Shown piece after piece: positions 1-7,523 of a stretch of 40,698 bases of DNA; the stretch's first letter is position 1, and each line of letters begins with the position of its first letter. The stretch covers positions 1 through 40,698 of the forward strand of contig JAOPUT010000215.1 of the NCBI GenBank assembly GCA_025963385.1, written 5' to 3'. Position numbers and translations under genes: made by a program. The DNA is from Mycobacterium sp. Its GTDB lineage: Bacteria > Actinomycetota > Actinomycetes > Mycobacteriales > Mycobacteriaceae. The notes beneath the pieces were generated by a model. It was not told where the DNA came from and did not search any database. It worked only from the letters and a program-made list of their open reading frames with translations.

Positions 1-1
1 C

Positions 2-631
2 CCGGAGGTGGTGCCCGCGGGCAGTTTCCGCGCGGCCTTCGACGGCCTTCGCATCGGTATGCGGGTGCCGGCGTTCTGGCTACTCGCCGGGAGCTTCGCC
101 ATCTGCGGAATGACCACCAACGGCCTCATCGGTACCCACTTCATCCCGGCCGCCAACGACCACGGCATGCCCACCACGGTGGCCGCCGGTCTGCTGGCGA
201 CGATCGGCATCCTCGACGTCGCAGGCACGATCTTCTCAGGCTGGTTGACCGACCGCGTGGACCCGCGGTTGCTGCTCGTCGTCTACTACACGGGGCGAGG
301 GATCTCCCTGCTGCTCCTGCCGTCGCTGCTGTCTCCGCAGGCCGAGCCCAGCACCTGGGTCTTCGTCATCTTCTACGGGCTGGACTGGGTGGCCACCGTG
401 CCGCCGACCATCGTGCTGTGCCGCGGCTACTTCGGTGCCCGCACGCCGGTGGTGTTCGGCTGGGTGTTCGCCTCGCATCAACTGGGTGCGGCGGTGGCCG
501 CCGCCGGCGCCGGCTGGTTGCGCGATCTGCAGGGCAGCTACAACCTCGCGTTCTACCTCGCTTCGGGGTTGTGTGGCGTTGCCGCAATACTCTGTCTGAA
601 CGTACGAAAAGCACAGGTCAGCGTCACTTAG
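2..631 (+). CDS. MFS transporter, C-terminal part (5' truncated by window)
   Basis: This is the C-terminal half of a major facilitator superfamily permease; the reading frame is open to the left edge, so the true start lies outside the window. About 205 residues remain, with roughly six hydrophobic helices. They include a glycine- and alanine-rich helix pair near residues 150-195 (motif FGWVFASHQLGAAVAA) and a short charged loop GWLTDRVDPR that fits the conserved cytoplasmic MFS loop. The fold supports proton-coupled or facilitated transport of a small molecule across the inner membrane, but the substrate cannot be read from this fragment. The stop is TAG at 629-631, and the next gene on the strand starts 120 nt downstream, so co-transcription is not evident. 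The MFS call is fairly safe; the subfamily is unknown. Confidence 0.8.
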   Translation, partial: PEVVPAGSFRAAFDGLRIGMRVPAFWLLAGSFAICGMTTNGLIGTHFIPAANDHGMPTTVAAGLLATIGILDVAGTIFSGWLTDRVDPRLLLVVYYTGRGISLLLLPSLLSPQAEPSTWVFVIFYGLDWVATVPPTIVLCRGYFGARTPVVFGWVFASHQLGAAVAAAGAGWLRDLQGSYNLAFYLASGLCGVAAILCLNVRKAQVSVT

Positions 632-750
632 GCGCAGGTCGCGCACAAGCTTGGCTTTGCCGATTCGTGATCCCAGCCTTTACGCTTCCCCAGGCGTCGC
701 ACGAGAGTCGGGCTCTGGGCGACGCGATCAAACACGTTGAGGAGCCGAAA

Positions 751-1476
751 GTGAAGACTCGCACCAGCCGAGCCATAGGAGTTTCCGCCGCGATCGCCGC
801 GATCGCCGTCTCGGTGCCATTGGCGATCACCGCGCAGGCCGACCCGCCCACGGACACCACGACCCCCGCCGCGGCGCCGGTGCCGGACTGGCAGGGCAAC
901 TGCGACCCTGTGCGCGCCGAGCTGGCCCCGAGCGGCGCCACGAAGGAGACGCTGGCCAAGCTGCCCGTCGGGCAGGTGCTGGCCAAGATCCCGTCGCTGA
1001 GCACTTTCACCTCCGCGATCAACGGCGGTCTCAACCCGGCCGTGAACATCGTGCCGGTCATCGAGAACGGCCCGTACGTCATCTTCGCCCCGAACAACGA
1101 CGCCTTCGCCAAGCTGGATCCCGCCGAGCTCGAGACGCTGAAGACCGATCCGGCCGCGCTGACCAAGCTGGACTACTACCACGCGTTCCTCGGCCTGCTC
1201 GGCCCCGGCGACGTGGCGGGTCAGCGGCCCACCCAGCAGGGCGCCGAGGTCAAGGTCACCGGCAAGGACGGTGACATCAAGGTCAACGACACCGCCAAGG
1301 TGATCTGCGGCGGCATCCAGGCCAGCAACGCGCAGATCTACATCATCGACACCGTGCTGAACCCCGACGAGCCGCCGGCGCCCATCACGCCGCAGACGTC
1401 GTTCAGCAACACCGGTAAGCCGGCTACACCGGCAAGCCCCACGACGACGGCGGCCGAGGCGGCGCCTGCGGGATAA
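751..1476 (+). CDS. Secreted fasciclin-domain protein
   Basis: This is a 241-residue exported protein with one FAS1 (fasciclin) domain, the fold of the MPT70/MPT83 antigens. I chose GTG 751 because GAGGAG lies just upstream and the frame then opens with MKTRTS, a hydrophobic stretch and an ALA-type cleavage region ending TAQADP near residue 30. There is no lipobox Cys, so it should be secreted rather than lipidated. The FAS1 core covers about residues 60-205, with the H1-like box VIFAPNNDAF and the H2-like box QIYIIDTVL. The last 35 residues are a Pro/Thr/Ala-rich tail. A Cys near residue 48 and one in VICGG may pair, as in MPT70. FAS1 domains mediate adhesion or ligand binding; the partner here is unknown. 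It stands alone, 25 kb from the two other fasciclin genes of this window. Confidence 0.85.
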   Translation: MKTRTSRAIGVSAAIAAIAVSVPLAITAQADPPTDTTTPAAAPVPDWQGNCDPVRAELAPSGATKETLAKLPVGQVLAKIPSLSTFTSAINGGLNPAVNIVPVIENGPYVIFAPNNDAFAKLDPAELETLKTDPAALTKLDYYHAFLGLLGPGDVAGQRPTQQGAEVKVTGKDGDIKVNDTAKVICGGIQASNAQIYIIDTVLNPDEPPAPITPQTSFSNTGKPATPASPTTTAAEAAPAG

Positions 1477-1490
1477 CCTCCCCACGACAC

Positions 1491-1524
1491 GAATCGGCGC
1501 GACCCTTGGTTGGCGCGCCGAATT
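1491..1524. terminator. Stem-loop between convergent genes
   Basis: TCGGCGCG (1494-1501) and CGCGCCGA (1514-1521) form an 8-bp stem that extends through GAA/TTC with one bulged base. It lies in the 73-nt gap between the convergent fasciclin and acyl-CoA dehydrogenase genes. There is no U-tract, which is usual for mycobacteria. It could end transcripts from both sides. Confidence 0.5.
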
Positions 1525-1549
1525 CGGTTGGGCTACAGGCCACGCCGGC

Positions 1550-2692
1550 TCATAGGCCAAGATCGCGGCCGATGATCTCCTTCATGATCTCGGTGGTGCC
1601 ACCGAAGATCGTCTGGATGCGCACGTCGACGTAATCGCGGGCGACCTTGTACTCGTTCATGTAGCCGTAACCGCCGTGCAGCTGCACGCACGCATCGACC
1701 ACCCTCTTGTTGAGCTCGGTGCACCACCACTTGGCCTTCGAGGCCTCAACCGCGGTCAGCTCACCGTCCACGGCCGCGCGCAGGCAGCGGTCGATGTACT
1801 GCTCGCCGATCTCGAGCTCGGTGTCCAGCTCGGCCATCACGAACCGGTTGTGCTGGAAGCTGCCGATCGGTTGCCCAAAGGCCTTGCGGTCCTTGACGTA
1901 TTGTAGGGTTTCGCTGAACGTGGCGCGCGCACCGGCGATCGCCGCGATGCCGATGGACAGCCGCTCCGACGGGAGGTTGGTCATCAGGTGGTAGAAGCCC
2001 TTGCCTTCCTCGCCCAGCAGATTCGCCCCAGGCACCCTGACGTTCTCGAAGTTCAGTTCTGCCGTGTCGGCGAAGTGCAGGCCCATCTTGTCGAGCTTGC
2101 GGCCGCGCGTGAAACCCTCCATGCCGCGCTCGACGACCAGAAGGGAGAAACCCTTGTGCCCGGCGTCCGGGTTGGTGCGGGCCACGACGACGACCAGATC
2201 GGAGTTGATGCCCGCGGAGATGAACGTCTTGGAGCCGTTGAGGATCCAGTCGTCTCCATCGCGGACCGCCGAGGTCTTGATCCCTGCGAGGTCGCTGCCG
2301 GCGCCGGGTTCTGTCATCGCGACGGCGCCGATCAGCTCACCGGTGATGTAACCCGGCAGCCACCGCTCCTGCTGCTCCTCGTTGGCGAGGTTCACGAAGT
2401 ACGGGCCGACGATGTCGTTCTGCAGACTCAGCCCTGGCGTGGCGGCACCATAGCGGGCGAACTCCTCGACGATCACGGCGTTGAACCGGAAGTCGTCGAC
2501 ACCGCCCCCGCCGAACTTCTCGGGCAGGTTGAACCCGATCAGACCGTATTTTCCTGCGGCGACGTATGATTCGCGGTCGACGAGACGCTCGCTCGCCCAC
2601 TTCTCCGCGTAGGGCGCGCACTCCTTCTCCAGGAATTGGCGAGCGGTTGCCCGCAGCTGCTCGTGCTCGTCTTCGAATACCAGTCGTTTCAT
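1550..2692 (-). CDS. Acyl-CoA dehydrogenase (long-chain/isovaleryl-type active site)
   Basis: A 380-residue FAD-dependent acyl-CoA dehydrogenase that would introduce the alpha-beta double bond in an acyl-CoA. Start ATG 2692 follows an AAGGGA ribosome site 13 nt after the enoyl-CoA hydratase stop; an in-frame extension upstream lies inside that gene and is rejected. The N-terminal helical domain, the middle beta domain with AMTEPGAGSD (125-134) and the C-terminal helical domain with DRKAFGQPIG (268-277) are all present. The position that carries the catalytic Glu in medium- and short-chain enzymes is Gly here (IFGGTTEIM, about 362-370). A Glu in PSERLSIG (E243) sits where long-chain and isovaleryl-CoA dehydrogenases keep their base. 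The order thiolase, hydratase, dehydrogenase on one strand indicates a beta-oxidation operon. Substrate is unknown; branched or long acyl chains are plausible. Confidence 0.88.
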   Translation of the reverse strand: MKRLVFEDEHEQLRATARQFLEKECAPYAEKWASERLVDRESYVAAGKYGLIGFNLPEKFGGGGVDDFRFNAVIVEEFARYGAATPGLSLQNDIVGPYFVNLANEEQQERWLPGYITGELIGAVAMTEPGAGSDLAGIKTSAVRDGDDWILNGSKTFISAGINSDLVVVVARTNPDAGHKGFSLLVVERGMEGFTRGRKLDKMGLHFADTAELNFENVRVPGANLLGEEGKGFYHLMTNLPSERLSIGIAAIAGARATFSETLQYVKDRKAFGQPIGSFQHNRFVMAELDTELEIGEQYIDRCLRAAVDGELTAVEASKAKWWCTELNKRVVDACVQLHGGYGYMNEYKVARDYVDVRIQTIFGGTTEIMKEIIGRDLGL

Positions 2693-2705
2693 GCGAATCC
2701 CTTGC

Positions 2706-3548
2706 CTACTTTGCCGTCCACACCGGCTGACGCTTCTGCGCGAAGGCCAGTGGTCCTTCCTTGGCGTCCTCCGAGCGCAACACTGCGCCCATCTCCCGCA
2801 TGGTCCTCGTCCAGCCGATCTCGTCACCGGCGATGACGCCGTCATCGACACCGACGGCCACCCGCTTGCTCGCCCACACCGCCAGCGGGGCGTTGACGGT
2901 GATGCGTTCGGCCAGGGCCAGGGCCGCTTCCACGACGGTGCCGTCGGGCACGACCTGATTGATCAGCCCCCACTTCAGCGCGTCCTGCGCCGACATGGGC
3001 TCACCGGTGAAGATCAGCTCCATGGCGACCTTGCGTGGCAGCTGGTCGACGATGCGGAAGACACCGCCCGCCGCGGCGATCAGGCCGCGCTTGACCTCGG
3101 GCAGGCCGAACTTGGTGCGTTCCTCGGCGACGACGAGGTCGCTGGCCAACGCCAGCTCGGTGCCACCGCCCAGCGCGGTGCCGTTGACCGCCGCGATGGT
3201 GGGCTTGTCGATGACGTGCTGTACGTAGCCGGCGAAGCCCCACTCCCCGTGCTCGGGGTGGTAGAGGTTCTCCCGCCGCGAGATCGCCTTGAGATCGGCT
3301 CCCGCGCAGAAGGACTGGCCCGCGCCGGTGATCACGACGGCCCGGACCTCCGGGTCGTGCTGAGCTACGTGGAGCGCATCGCCGACGCCGATGCTGACGG
3401 CGGCGTTGACCGCGTTGCGCGCCTCGGGCCGGTTCAGCGTGATGAGCAGGACGTTGCCCCGCCGCTCGGTGAGAGCGGCGGGTGCATCGACCTGGGGTTC
3501 AGCCGTCACGTTCGCCGACGACGTAGGAGGAGTCGGACCATCGATCAC
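2706..3548 (-). CDS. Enoyl-CoA hydratase / crotonase family
   Basis: A 280-residue crotonase-fold protein expected to hydrate a trans-2-enoyl-CoA to the 3-hydroxyacyl-CoA. I chose GTG 3548, whose GTGA overlaps the TGA stop of the upstream thiolase gene, over a longer frame starting inside that gene. The first 25 residues are a Pro/Ala-rich extension. The oxyanion-hole segment is FCAGADL (80-86) and GTALGGGTELAL (123-134). The two general acid/base glutamates of true hydratases are both in place, E131 in GGGTEL and E151 in FGLPEV. That favours hydratase over isomerase or dehalogenase activity in this broad superfamily. Translational coupling to the thiolase and a 13-nt gap to the dehydrogenase place it in one operon. 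Confidence 0.88.
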   Translation of the reverse strand: MIDGPTPPTSSANVTAEPQVDAPAALTERRGNVLLITLNRPEARNAVNAAVSIGVGDALHVAQHDPEVRAVVITGAGQSFCAGADLKAISRRENLYHPEHGEWGFAGYVQHVIDKPTIAAVNGTALGGGTELALASDLVVAEERTKFGLPEVKRGLIAAAGGVFRIVDQLPRKVAMELIFTGEPMSAQDALKWGLINQVVPDGTVVEAALALAERITVNAPLAVWASKRVAVGVDDGVIAGDEIGWTRTMREMGAVLRSEDAKEGPLAFAQKRQPVWTAK

Positions 3549-4690
3549 AGCAGCTCGAGGATGGTGGCGTTGGCCTGCCCCCCGCCTTCGCACATGGTCT
3601 GCAGTCCGTACTGAATTCCCTTGTCCCGCATGTGATAGAGCATCGTCGTCATGATCCTGGCACCGGAGCCGCCGAGCGGGTGGCCCAGCGCGATCGCGCC
3701 CCCGTTGGGGTTCAGCTTCTTCTCGTCGGCGCCGATGTCCTTGAGCCAGGCCAGCGGCACCGGGGCGAATGCCTCGTTGACCTCGAAGACGCCGATCTCG
3801 TCGAGCGAGAGGCCCGAGCGCTTGAGCGCCTTCTGCGTGGCCGGGATGGGAGCGGTGAGCATGATGACCGGATCCGCACCGGCCAGCACCGCGGTGTGCA
3901 CCTTGGCGATGGGCTTGAGGCCCAACGACTTCGCCTTCTCCGCGGACATGAACAGCAGCGCGGCCGAGCCGTCGGAGATCTGGGAGGCATTGCCCGCGTG
4001 GATGACACCGTCTTCCTTGAAGGCCGGCTTGATGGTGGCCATCTTCTCGACCGTGCCGCCGCGGCGGATGCCCTCGTCCTTGAGAACGGGGTTGCCCTCC
4101 TGGTCCTTGATGGCCACGATCTGGTCATCGAACGCACCGGAATCCTGTGCGGCGGCGGCCTTTTCGTGCGAACCGAGGGAGAACTGGTCGAGCGCCGTGC
4201 GATCGAAGCCCCACTGCTCGGCGATCATCTCGGCGCCGGTGCCCTGGTTGGGGGTCTGGCTGTAGCGGGCGCGGAACGCCTCGGGGTACGGGTGGCCGCC
4301 GTTGGCGAGCGACGCGCCCATCGGGGTGCGCGACATCGATTCGACGCCTCCGGCCACGACGACGTCGTAGTGACCCGCGACGACGCCCGCCGCGGCGAAG
4401 TGCACCGACTGCTGGCTGGACCCGCACTGGCGGTCGACGGTGACGCCTGGCACGCTCTCGGGCCAACCCGCCGCAAGCACCGCGGTGCGCGCGATGTCGA
4501 GGGCCTGTTCACCGGCCTGCATGACGCAGCCCCAGATGACGTCGTCGACGAGCTCCGGATCGATGCCCGCGCGTTGGACCAGTCCGTTGAGCACCTGCGC
4601 GGACAGATCGCCGGGGTGTACGCCGGACAGCCCGCCGTTGCGCTTGCCGACCGGCGATCGGACGGCTTCTACGATGACGGCTTCAGCCAT
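3545..4690 (-). CDS. Acetyl-CoA acyltransferase (thiolase)
   Basis: A 381-residue thiolase that would cleave 3-ketoacyl-CoA with CoA to give acetyl-CoA and a shortened acyl-CoA. The nucleophilic Cys is C89 in VDRQCGSSQQS; H337 in GHPLGGSGAR and C367 in MCEGGGQAN complete the catalytic set. Length and motifs match FadA-type degradative thiolases. ATG 4690 follows a strong AAAGGAG site at 7 nt. It is the first gene of the thiolase, hydratase, dehydrogenase operon, read leftward from a sigma-A-like promoter at 4750-4778. A 14-nt palindrome overlaps the -35 box, so control by the divergent GntR regulator is likely. A biosynthetic acetoacetyl-CoA thiolase is less likely given the neighbours. Confidence 0.9.
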   Translation of the reverse strand: MAEAVIVEAVRSPVGKRNGGLSGVHPGDLSAQVLNGLVQRAGIDPELVDDVIWGCVMQAGEQALDIARTAVLAAGWPESVPGVTVDRQCGSSQQSVHFAAAGVVAGHYDVVVAGGVESMSRTPMGASLANGGHPYPEAFRARYSQTPNQGTGAEMIAEQWGFDRTALDQFSLGSHEKAAAAQDSGAFDDQIVAIKDQEGNPVLKDEGIRRGGTVEKMATIKPAFKEDGVIHAGNASQISDGSAALLFMSAEKAKSLGLKPIAKVHTAVLAGADPVIMLTAPIPATQKALKRSGLSLDEIGVFEVNEAFAPVPLAWLKDIGADEKKLNPNGGAIALGHPLGGSGARIMTTMLYHMRDKGIQYGLQTMCEGGGQANATILELL

Positions 4691-4749
4691 GGGTCTTCTC
4701 CTTTGAAGTGGGGATGGTGTCGTGTTGCAACCGAATGTTGGGTATACCG

Positions 4750-4789
4750 AAAGTAGAGCAGTAGGTTTACTAGGTCAACCACCTGGTTG
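4750..4789 (-). promoter_or_regulatory. Beta-oxidation operon promoter with operator palindrome
   Basis: On the minus strand TTGACC (4773-4778) and TACTTT (4750-4755) are separated by exactly 17 nt, a good -35/-10 pair for the thiolase operon. The palindrome CAACCACCTGGTTG (4776-4789; arms CAACCA/TGGTTG, 2-nt centre) overlaps the -35 box. GGTTTACT occurs at 4764-4771 and again at 4831-4838 on the way to the divergent GntR gene. Binding by that regulator is an inference. Confidence 0.6.
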
Positions 4790-4885
4790 GTAGATCACAG
4801 CCCGTATCCGGCGGCTTCAGCGCCCCACATGGTTTACTGAGTTGAACAACCGGCGTCCGCCGGACGGATCGAATCGGGAGACTCC

Positions 4886-5683
4886 GTGGCTCGCACCACG
4901 CCTTTGGCACCCATGATGGGGCCGGATGCCGTCGCGCAGCGCGGGGACACGGCGATCCGCTCCCCCAAGACGGCCGAACTGGTCGCGGGAACCCTGCGTC
5001 GGATGGTCGTCGACGGACAGCTCAAGGAAGGCGACTTCCTCCCCAACGAGGCCGAGCTGATGGCCCACTTCGGCGTCAGCCGCCCGACGCTGCGCGAAGC
5101 GGTGCGGGTGCTGGAGTCCGAACGGCTGGTCGAGGTGCGACGCGGTTCCCGCACGGGAGCCAGGGTCCGGGTCCCAGGGCCGGAGATCGTCGCGCGGCCC
5201 GCCGGCCTTCTCCTCGAACTCTCCGGCGCGACGATCGCGGATCTGATGGTCGCGCGGTCGGGCATCGAACCGATCGCCGTGCGACTGCTCGCCGAGACGG
5301 CGTCGCCGGCGGCTCTGGACGAACTCGAGGCGATGCTCGCCGATGACGTCCCGGCGGGCTGGCAGTCGGGCCGGCTGGCCGAGACCACCGGCGAGTTCCA
5401 CCGCCGGATGGTCGAGCTGTCGGGCAACGCCACGCTGACGATCATCGCGGGCATGCTGCACGAGATCACGGTGCGGCACACGGCGTTCGCCATCAAGGAA
5501 CACCACGAGGTGTCCAAGACCGACTACGACAAGCTGACGCGGTCCTACCGACGGCTGATGACGCTGCTGCGCGCGGGTGACGGCGCAGGCGCGGAGGCGC
5601 ACTGGCGCAGGCATCTGGACACCGCGCGCGACCTCCTGCTGAAGGGCCTCGAGGACGTCAAGGTCCGCGACGTCATGAGGTGA
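4886..5683 (+). CDS. GntR-family regulator, FadR subfamily
   Basis: A 265-residue transcription factor with an N-terminal GntR winged helix (about residues 28-95; ELMAHFGVSRPTLREAVRVLE is the helix-turn-helix region) and a helical C-terminal FCD effector domain (about 110-250). FCD domains sense small acids or acyl compounds, often with a bound metal. GTG 4886 follows GGGAG. It is divergent from the thiolase operon, and the palindrome over that operon's -35 box makes it the natural candidate regulator, probably derepressed by an acyl-CoA or organic acid. The 3' end overlaps the convergent DUF3556 gene by 11 nt. Family call is firm; target and ligand are inferred from position. Confidence 0.88.
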   Translation: MARTTPLAPMMGPDAVAQRGDTAIRSPKTAELVAGTLRRMVVDGQLKEGDFLPNEAELMAHFGVSRPTLREAVRVLESERLVEVRRGSRTGARVRVPGPEIVARPAGLLLELSGATIADLMVARSGIEPIAVRLLAETASPAALDELEAMLADDVPAGWQSGRLAETTGEFHRRMVELSGNATLTIIAGMLHEITVRHTAFAIKEHHEVSKTDYDKLTRSYRRLMTLLRAGDGAGAEAHWRRHLDTARDLLLKGLEDVKVRDVMR

Positions 5684-7412
5684 CGGTGCCTGCCGACCAC
5701 GTCACGTGGACCGGTACGTCGTCGGCCCACGGCTGGCGGGTCACCATGTCCGCCACTCGCACGTAACCGCGTTCGAACTCGCCGGTGGCGGCGTCGACGA
5801 GCCGGTAGGCCTGCTGCTGCTTGTGGATCGGCTGCGCGTCGAGCAGCACCACCCGCACCTCACCCGGCTCGAAGTGGCACCGCTCCTGCATCGCGGCGAT
5901 CAACTGTTCGTTGTGCATGTGGCCGTCACCGAAGTTCCAGCCGACCGCGGTGCTGCAGAGCCGCTCACCCTCGGTCACCACGTAGTCGGCCTCGTCGCCG
6001 TCCGCCATGGCCCGGTGCACGAGTGTGAAGAGCGCCCGGCCGTGGGTGTTCATGGCGCGGAAGGCGTAGCCCGAGTGCAGCATGACCAGCGCCTGCTCCG
6101 GACTGCCGTAAATCCTCTCGACCTGGGACTGCGGCATGCTCGCGATCGCCACCAGACCCGCGGTGATCTTCTCCTCCGCCGAGGGCTTCATGCACCACTG
6201 GGTGGTGTCCCAGTTGCCTGCGTAGTAGCGCATACCGGGAAGGAAGGAGATCTTGCGCGGGAACAGGTTTCCCAGCACGACGGTGCCCGCGACGACGATG
6301 AACAGCACGATCGGCAGTGGGCTGGTGAGATCCCCGATACCGATGCCCGCGTGGCCGACGAACAACGCCAGCACGCTGAACATCATGAAGACGTTCCACT
6401 CCAGCGGCACCCCCATCGGGATCGACGACAGGATGCCGAAGTGGAAGCACAGCATCACGAACGCGGCGATCGCCGTCGGCCAGCCGCCGTGCGAGAAGAA
6501 CAGCACGATCGGCACCAAACCCTCGATGGCCGTGCTGAAGTGCGCGACGAACCGCGACACCCGACCCGGTCGCAGATCGTCGGGGAACTTCTCGAAGAAC
6601 GCGCGTTTGAACGCCTTGGTCCGCACCAGTGGGCTGTTCGACATCATCGTCGAGATGACGAACGGAAAGTGCTTGTTGAGCTTCGAGGTGGCTGCCCCGA
6701 TCCAGATGACCACGCACACCAGCTTCGCGGCGATGATCATGTCGACGCCGCCGAACAGGAAGGCCACGGTGAACGACGCGTACACCTCGCCGCGGGCGGC
6801 CAGGAAGATCACCTTGTCGCGCAGGCCCGCGACGGCGAGCAGACCGAGGATCGTCCAGATCTGCCACATCGGCAACACGCCGACCGTCGTGCCCAGCGCG
6901 GCGATCGGTCCGGTGCCGTCCGAGAACAAGGCGACCAAGAGCACCACCAGCAGCGCACCGTAGAGCAGCGCGTCGATCGGGGTGCGGGCCGTGCCGCGGG
7001 TCAGCGGGATGCGGTCGGGCCACGGTGGCAGCCGGATGGTGCCTGGCCGCAGCCAGTAGAGGATCGAACCCATCGGCGGGAAGAACCGGTTGTTGAGCGG
7101 ACCGAAGCCGCAGCCGAGGCCGACCACCTCGAACAGCATCGTGTAGAGCACGACCTTCTGGAACACGATCGGCTCGTCGTACCAGGCCGCGACGTTGGCG
7201 AAACCGTCGATGCCCTTGGTGGCGAGGGCGAACGCCCAGCCGCCCAGGACGTACAGCAGGATCTTGACGACGTAGAAGAGGTGCAGGACGACCGGGGTGC
7301 CGAACCCGACCTCGGCCCAGTGGCCGGCGAGCGGGCGGATCCTCTCGGCGCGCGTGCCCTTGCTCCATTCGGCGAAGTCGACCACCGGTAGATCGGGCTT
7401 GAGAAATCCCAT
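5673..7412 (-). CDS. DUF3556 multi-pass membrane protein
   Basis: A 579-residue membrane protein that I assign, from its overall layout and N-terminal wording (MGFLKPDLPVVDFAEWS), to the DUF3556 family of actinobacterial proteins. About ten hydrophobic helices fill residues 40-395; the last 180 residues are soluble-looking and include YGSPEQALVMLHSGYAFRAM. The family has no settled function that I know. ATG 7412 is preceded at 7 nt by TAGTCT on its strand, so the transcript is probably leaderless. A KstR-type palindrome covers that -10 element, which would place the gene in the cholesterol/lipid-responsive regulon. It lies downstream of a DoxX gene on the same strand, separated by a long hairpin that may insulate the two. 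Not an evident enzyme or transporter. Confidence 0.7.
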   Translation of the reverse strand: MGFLKPDLPVVDFAEWSKGTRAERIRPLAGHWAEVGFGTPVVLHLFYVVKILLYVLGGWAFALATKGIDGFANVAAWYDEPIVFQKVVLYTMLFEVVGLGCGFGPLNNRFFPPMGSILYWLRPGTIRLPPWPDRIPLTRGTARTPIDALLYGALLVVLLVALFSDGTGPIAALGTTVGVLPMWQIWTILGLLAVAGLRDKVIFLAARGEVYASFTVAFLFGGVDMIIAAKLVCVVIWIGAATSKLNKHFPFVISTMMSNSPLVRTKAFKRAFFEKFPDDLRPGRVSRFVAHFSTAIEGLVPIVLFFSHGGWPTAIAAFVMLCFHFGILSSIPMGVPLEWNVFMMFSVLALFVGHAGIGIGDLTSPLPIVLFIVVAGTVVLGNLFPRKISFLPGMRYYAGNWDTTQWCMKPSAEEKITAGLVAIASMPQSQVERIYGSPEQALVMLHSGYAFRAMNTHGRALFTLVHRAMADGDEADYVVTEGERLCSTAVGWNFGDGHMHNEQLIAAMQERCHFEPGEVRVVLLDAQPIHKQQQAYRLVDAATGEFERGYVRVADMVTRQPWADDVPVHVTWSAGTVTS

Positions 7413-7419
7413 GCGGGCC

Positions 7420-7438
7420 AGACTAGAACGTGTTCTAG
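7420..7438 (-). promoter_or_regulatory. KstR-type operator over leaderless promoter of DUF3556 gene
   Basis: CTAGAAC-GT-GTTCTAG (7423-7438) has perfect 7-bp arms around 2 nt. Its inner 14-mer (7424-7437) matches the published KstR consensus TnnAACnnGTTnnA at every fixed base. The minus-strand -10 TAGTCT (7420-7425) overlaps the box and sits 7 nt before ATG 7412, so binding would block RNA polymerase directly. Confidence 0.75.
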
Positions 7439-7460
7439 ATGTGCTGGGTCACTTTCCCAG

Positions 7461-7522
7461 CGCGAGCAGACGCAAATGTGCCCTGAGCACGGCGTGTCGC
7501 GGCACCTTTGCGTCTGCTCGCG
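7461..7522 (-). terminator. Long near-perfect hairpin after the DoxX gene
   Basis: CGCGAGCAGACGCAAA (7461-7476) pairs perfectly with 7507-7522. After one T/C mismatch, GTGCC (7478-7482) pairs with GGCAC (7501-7505), giving a 22-position stem with an 18-nt loop. It begins 1 nt after the DoxX stop and lies upstream of the DUF3556 promoter, so it may act as a terminator. The arm sequence resembles a motif I recall from intergenic regions of other mycobacteria, which would make it a dispersed repeat. Confidence 0.6.
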
Positions 7523-7523
7523 G

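Noticed and set aside
5706..7391. 561-codon open frame on the plus strand opposite the DUF3556 gene
   Set aside because: Arg/His/Asp/Glu-rich shadow caused by high G+C; no family features, no ribosome site, and the opposite strand is a clear membrane protein.
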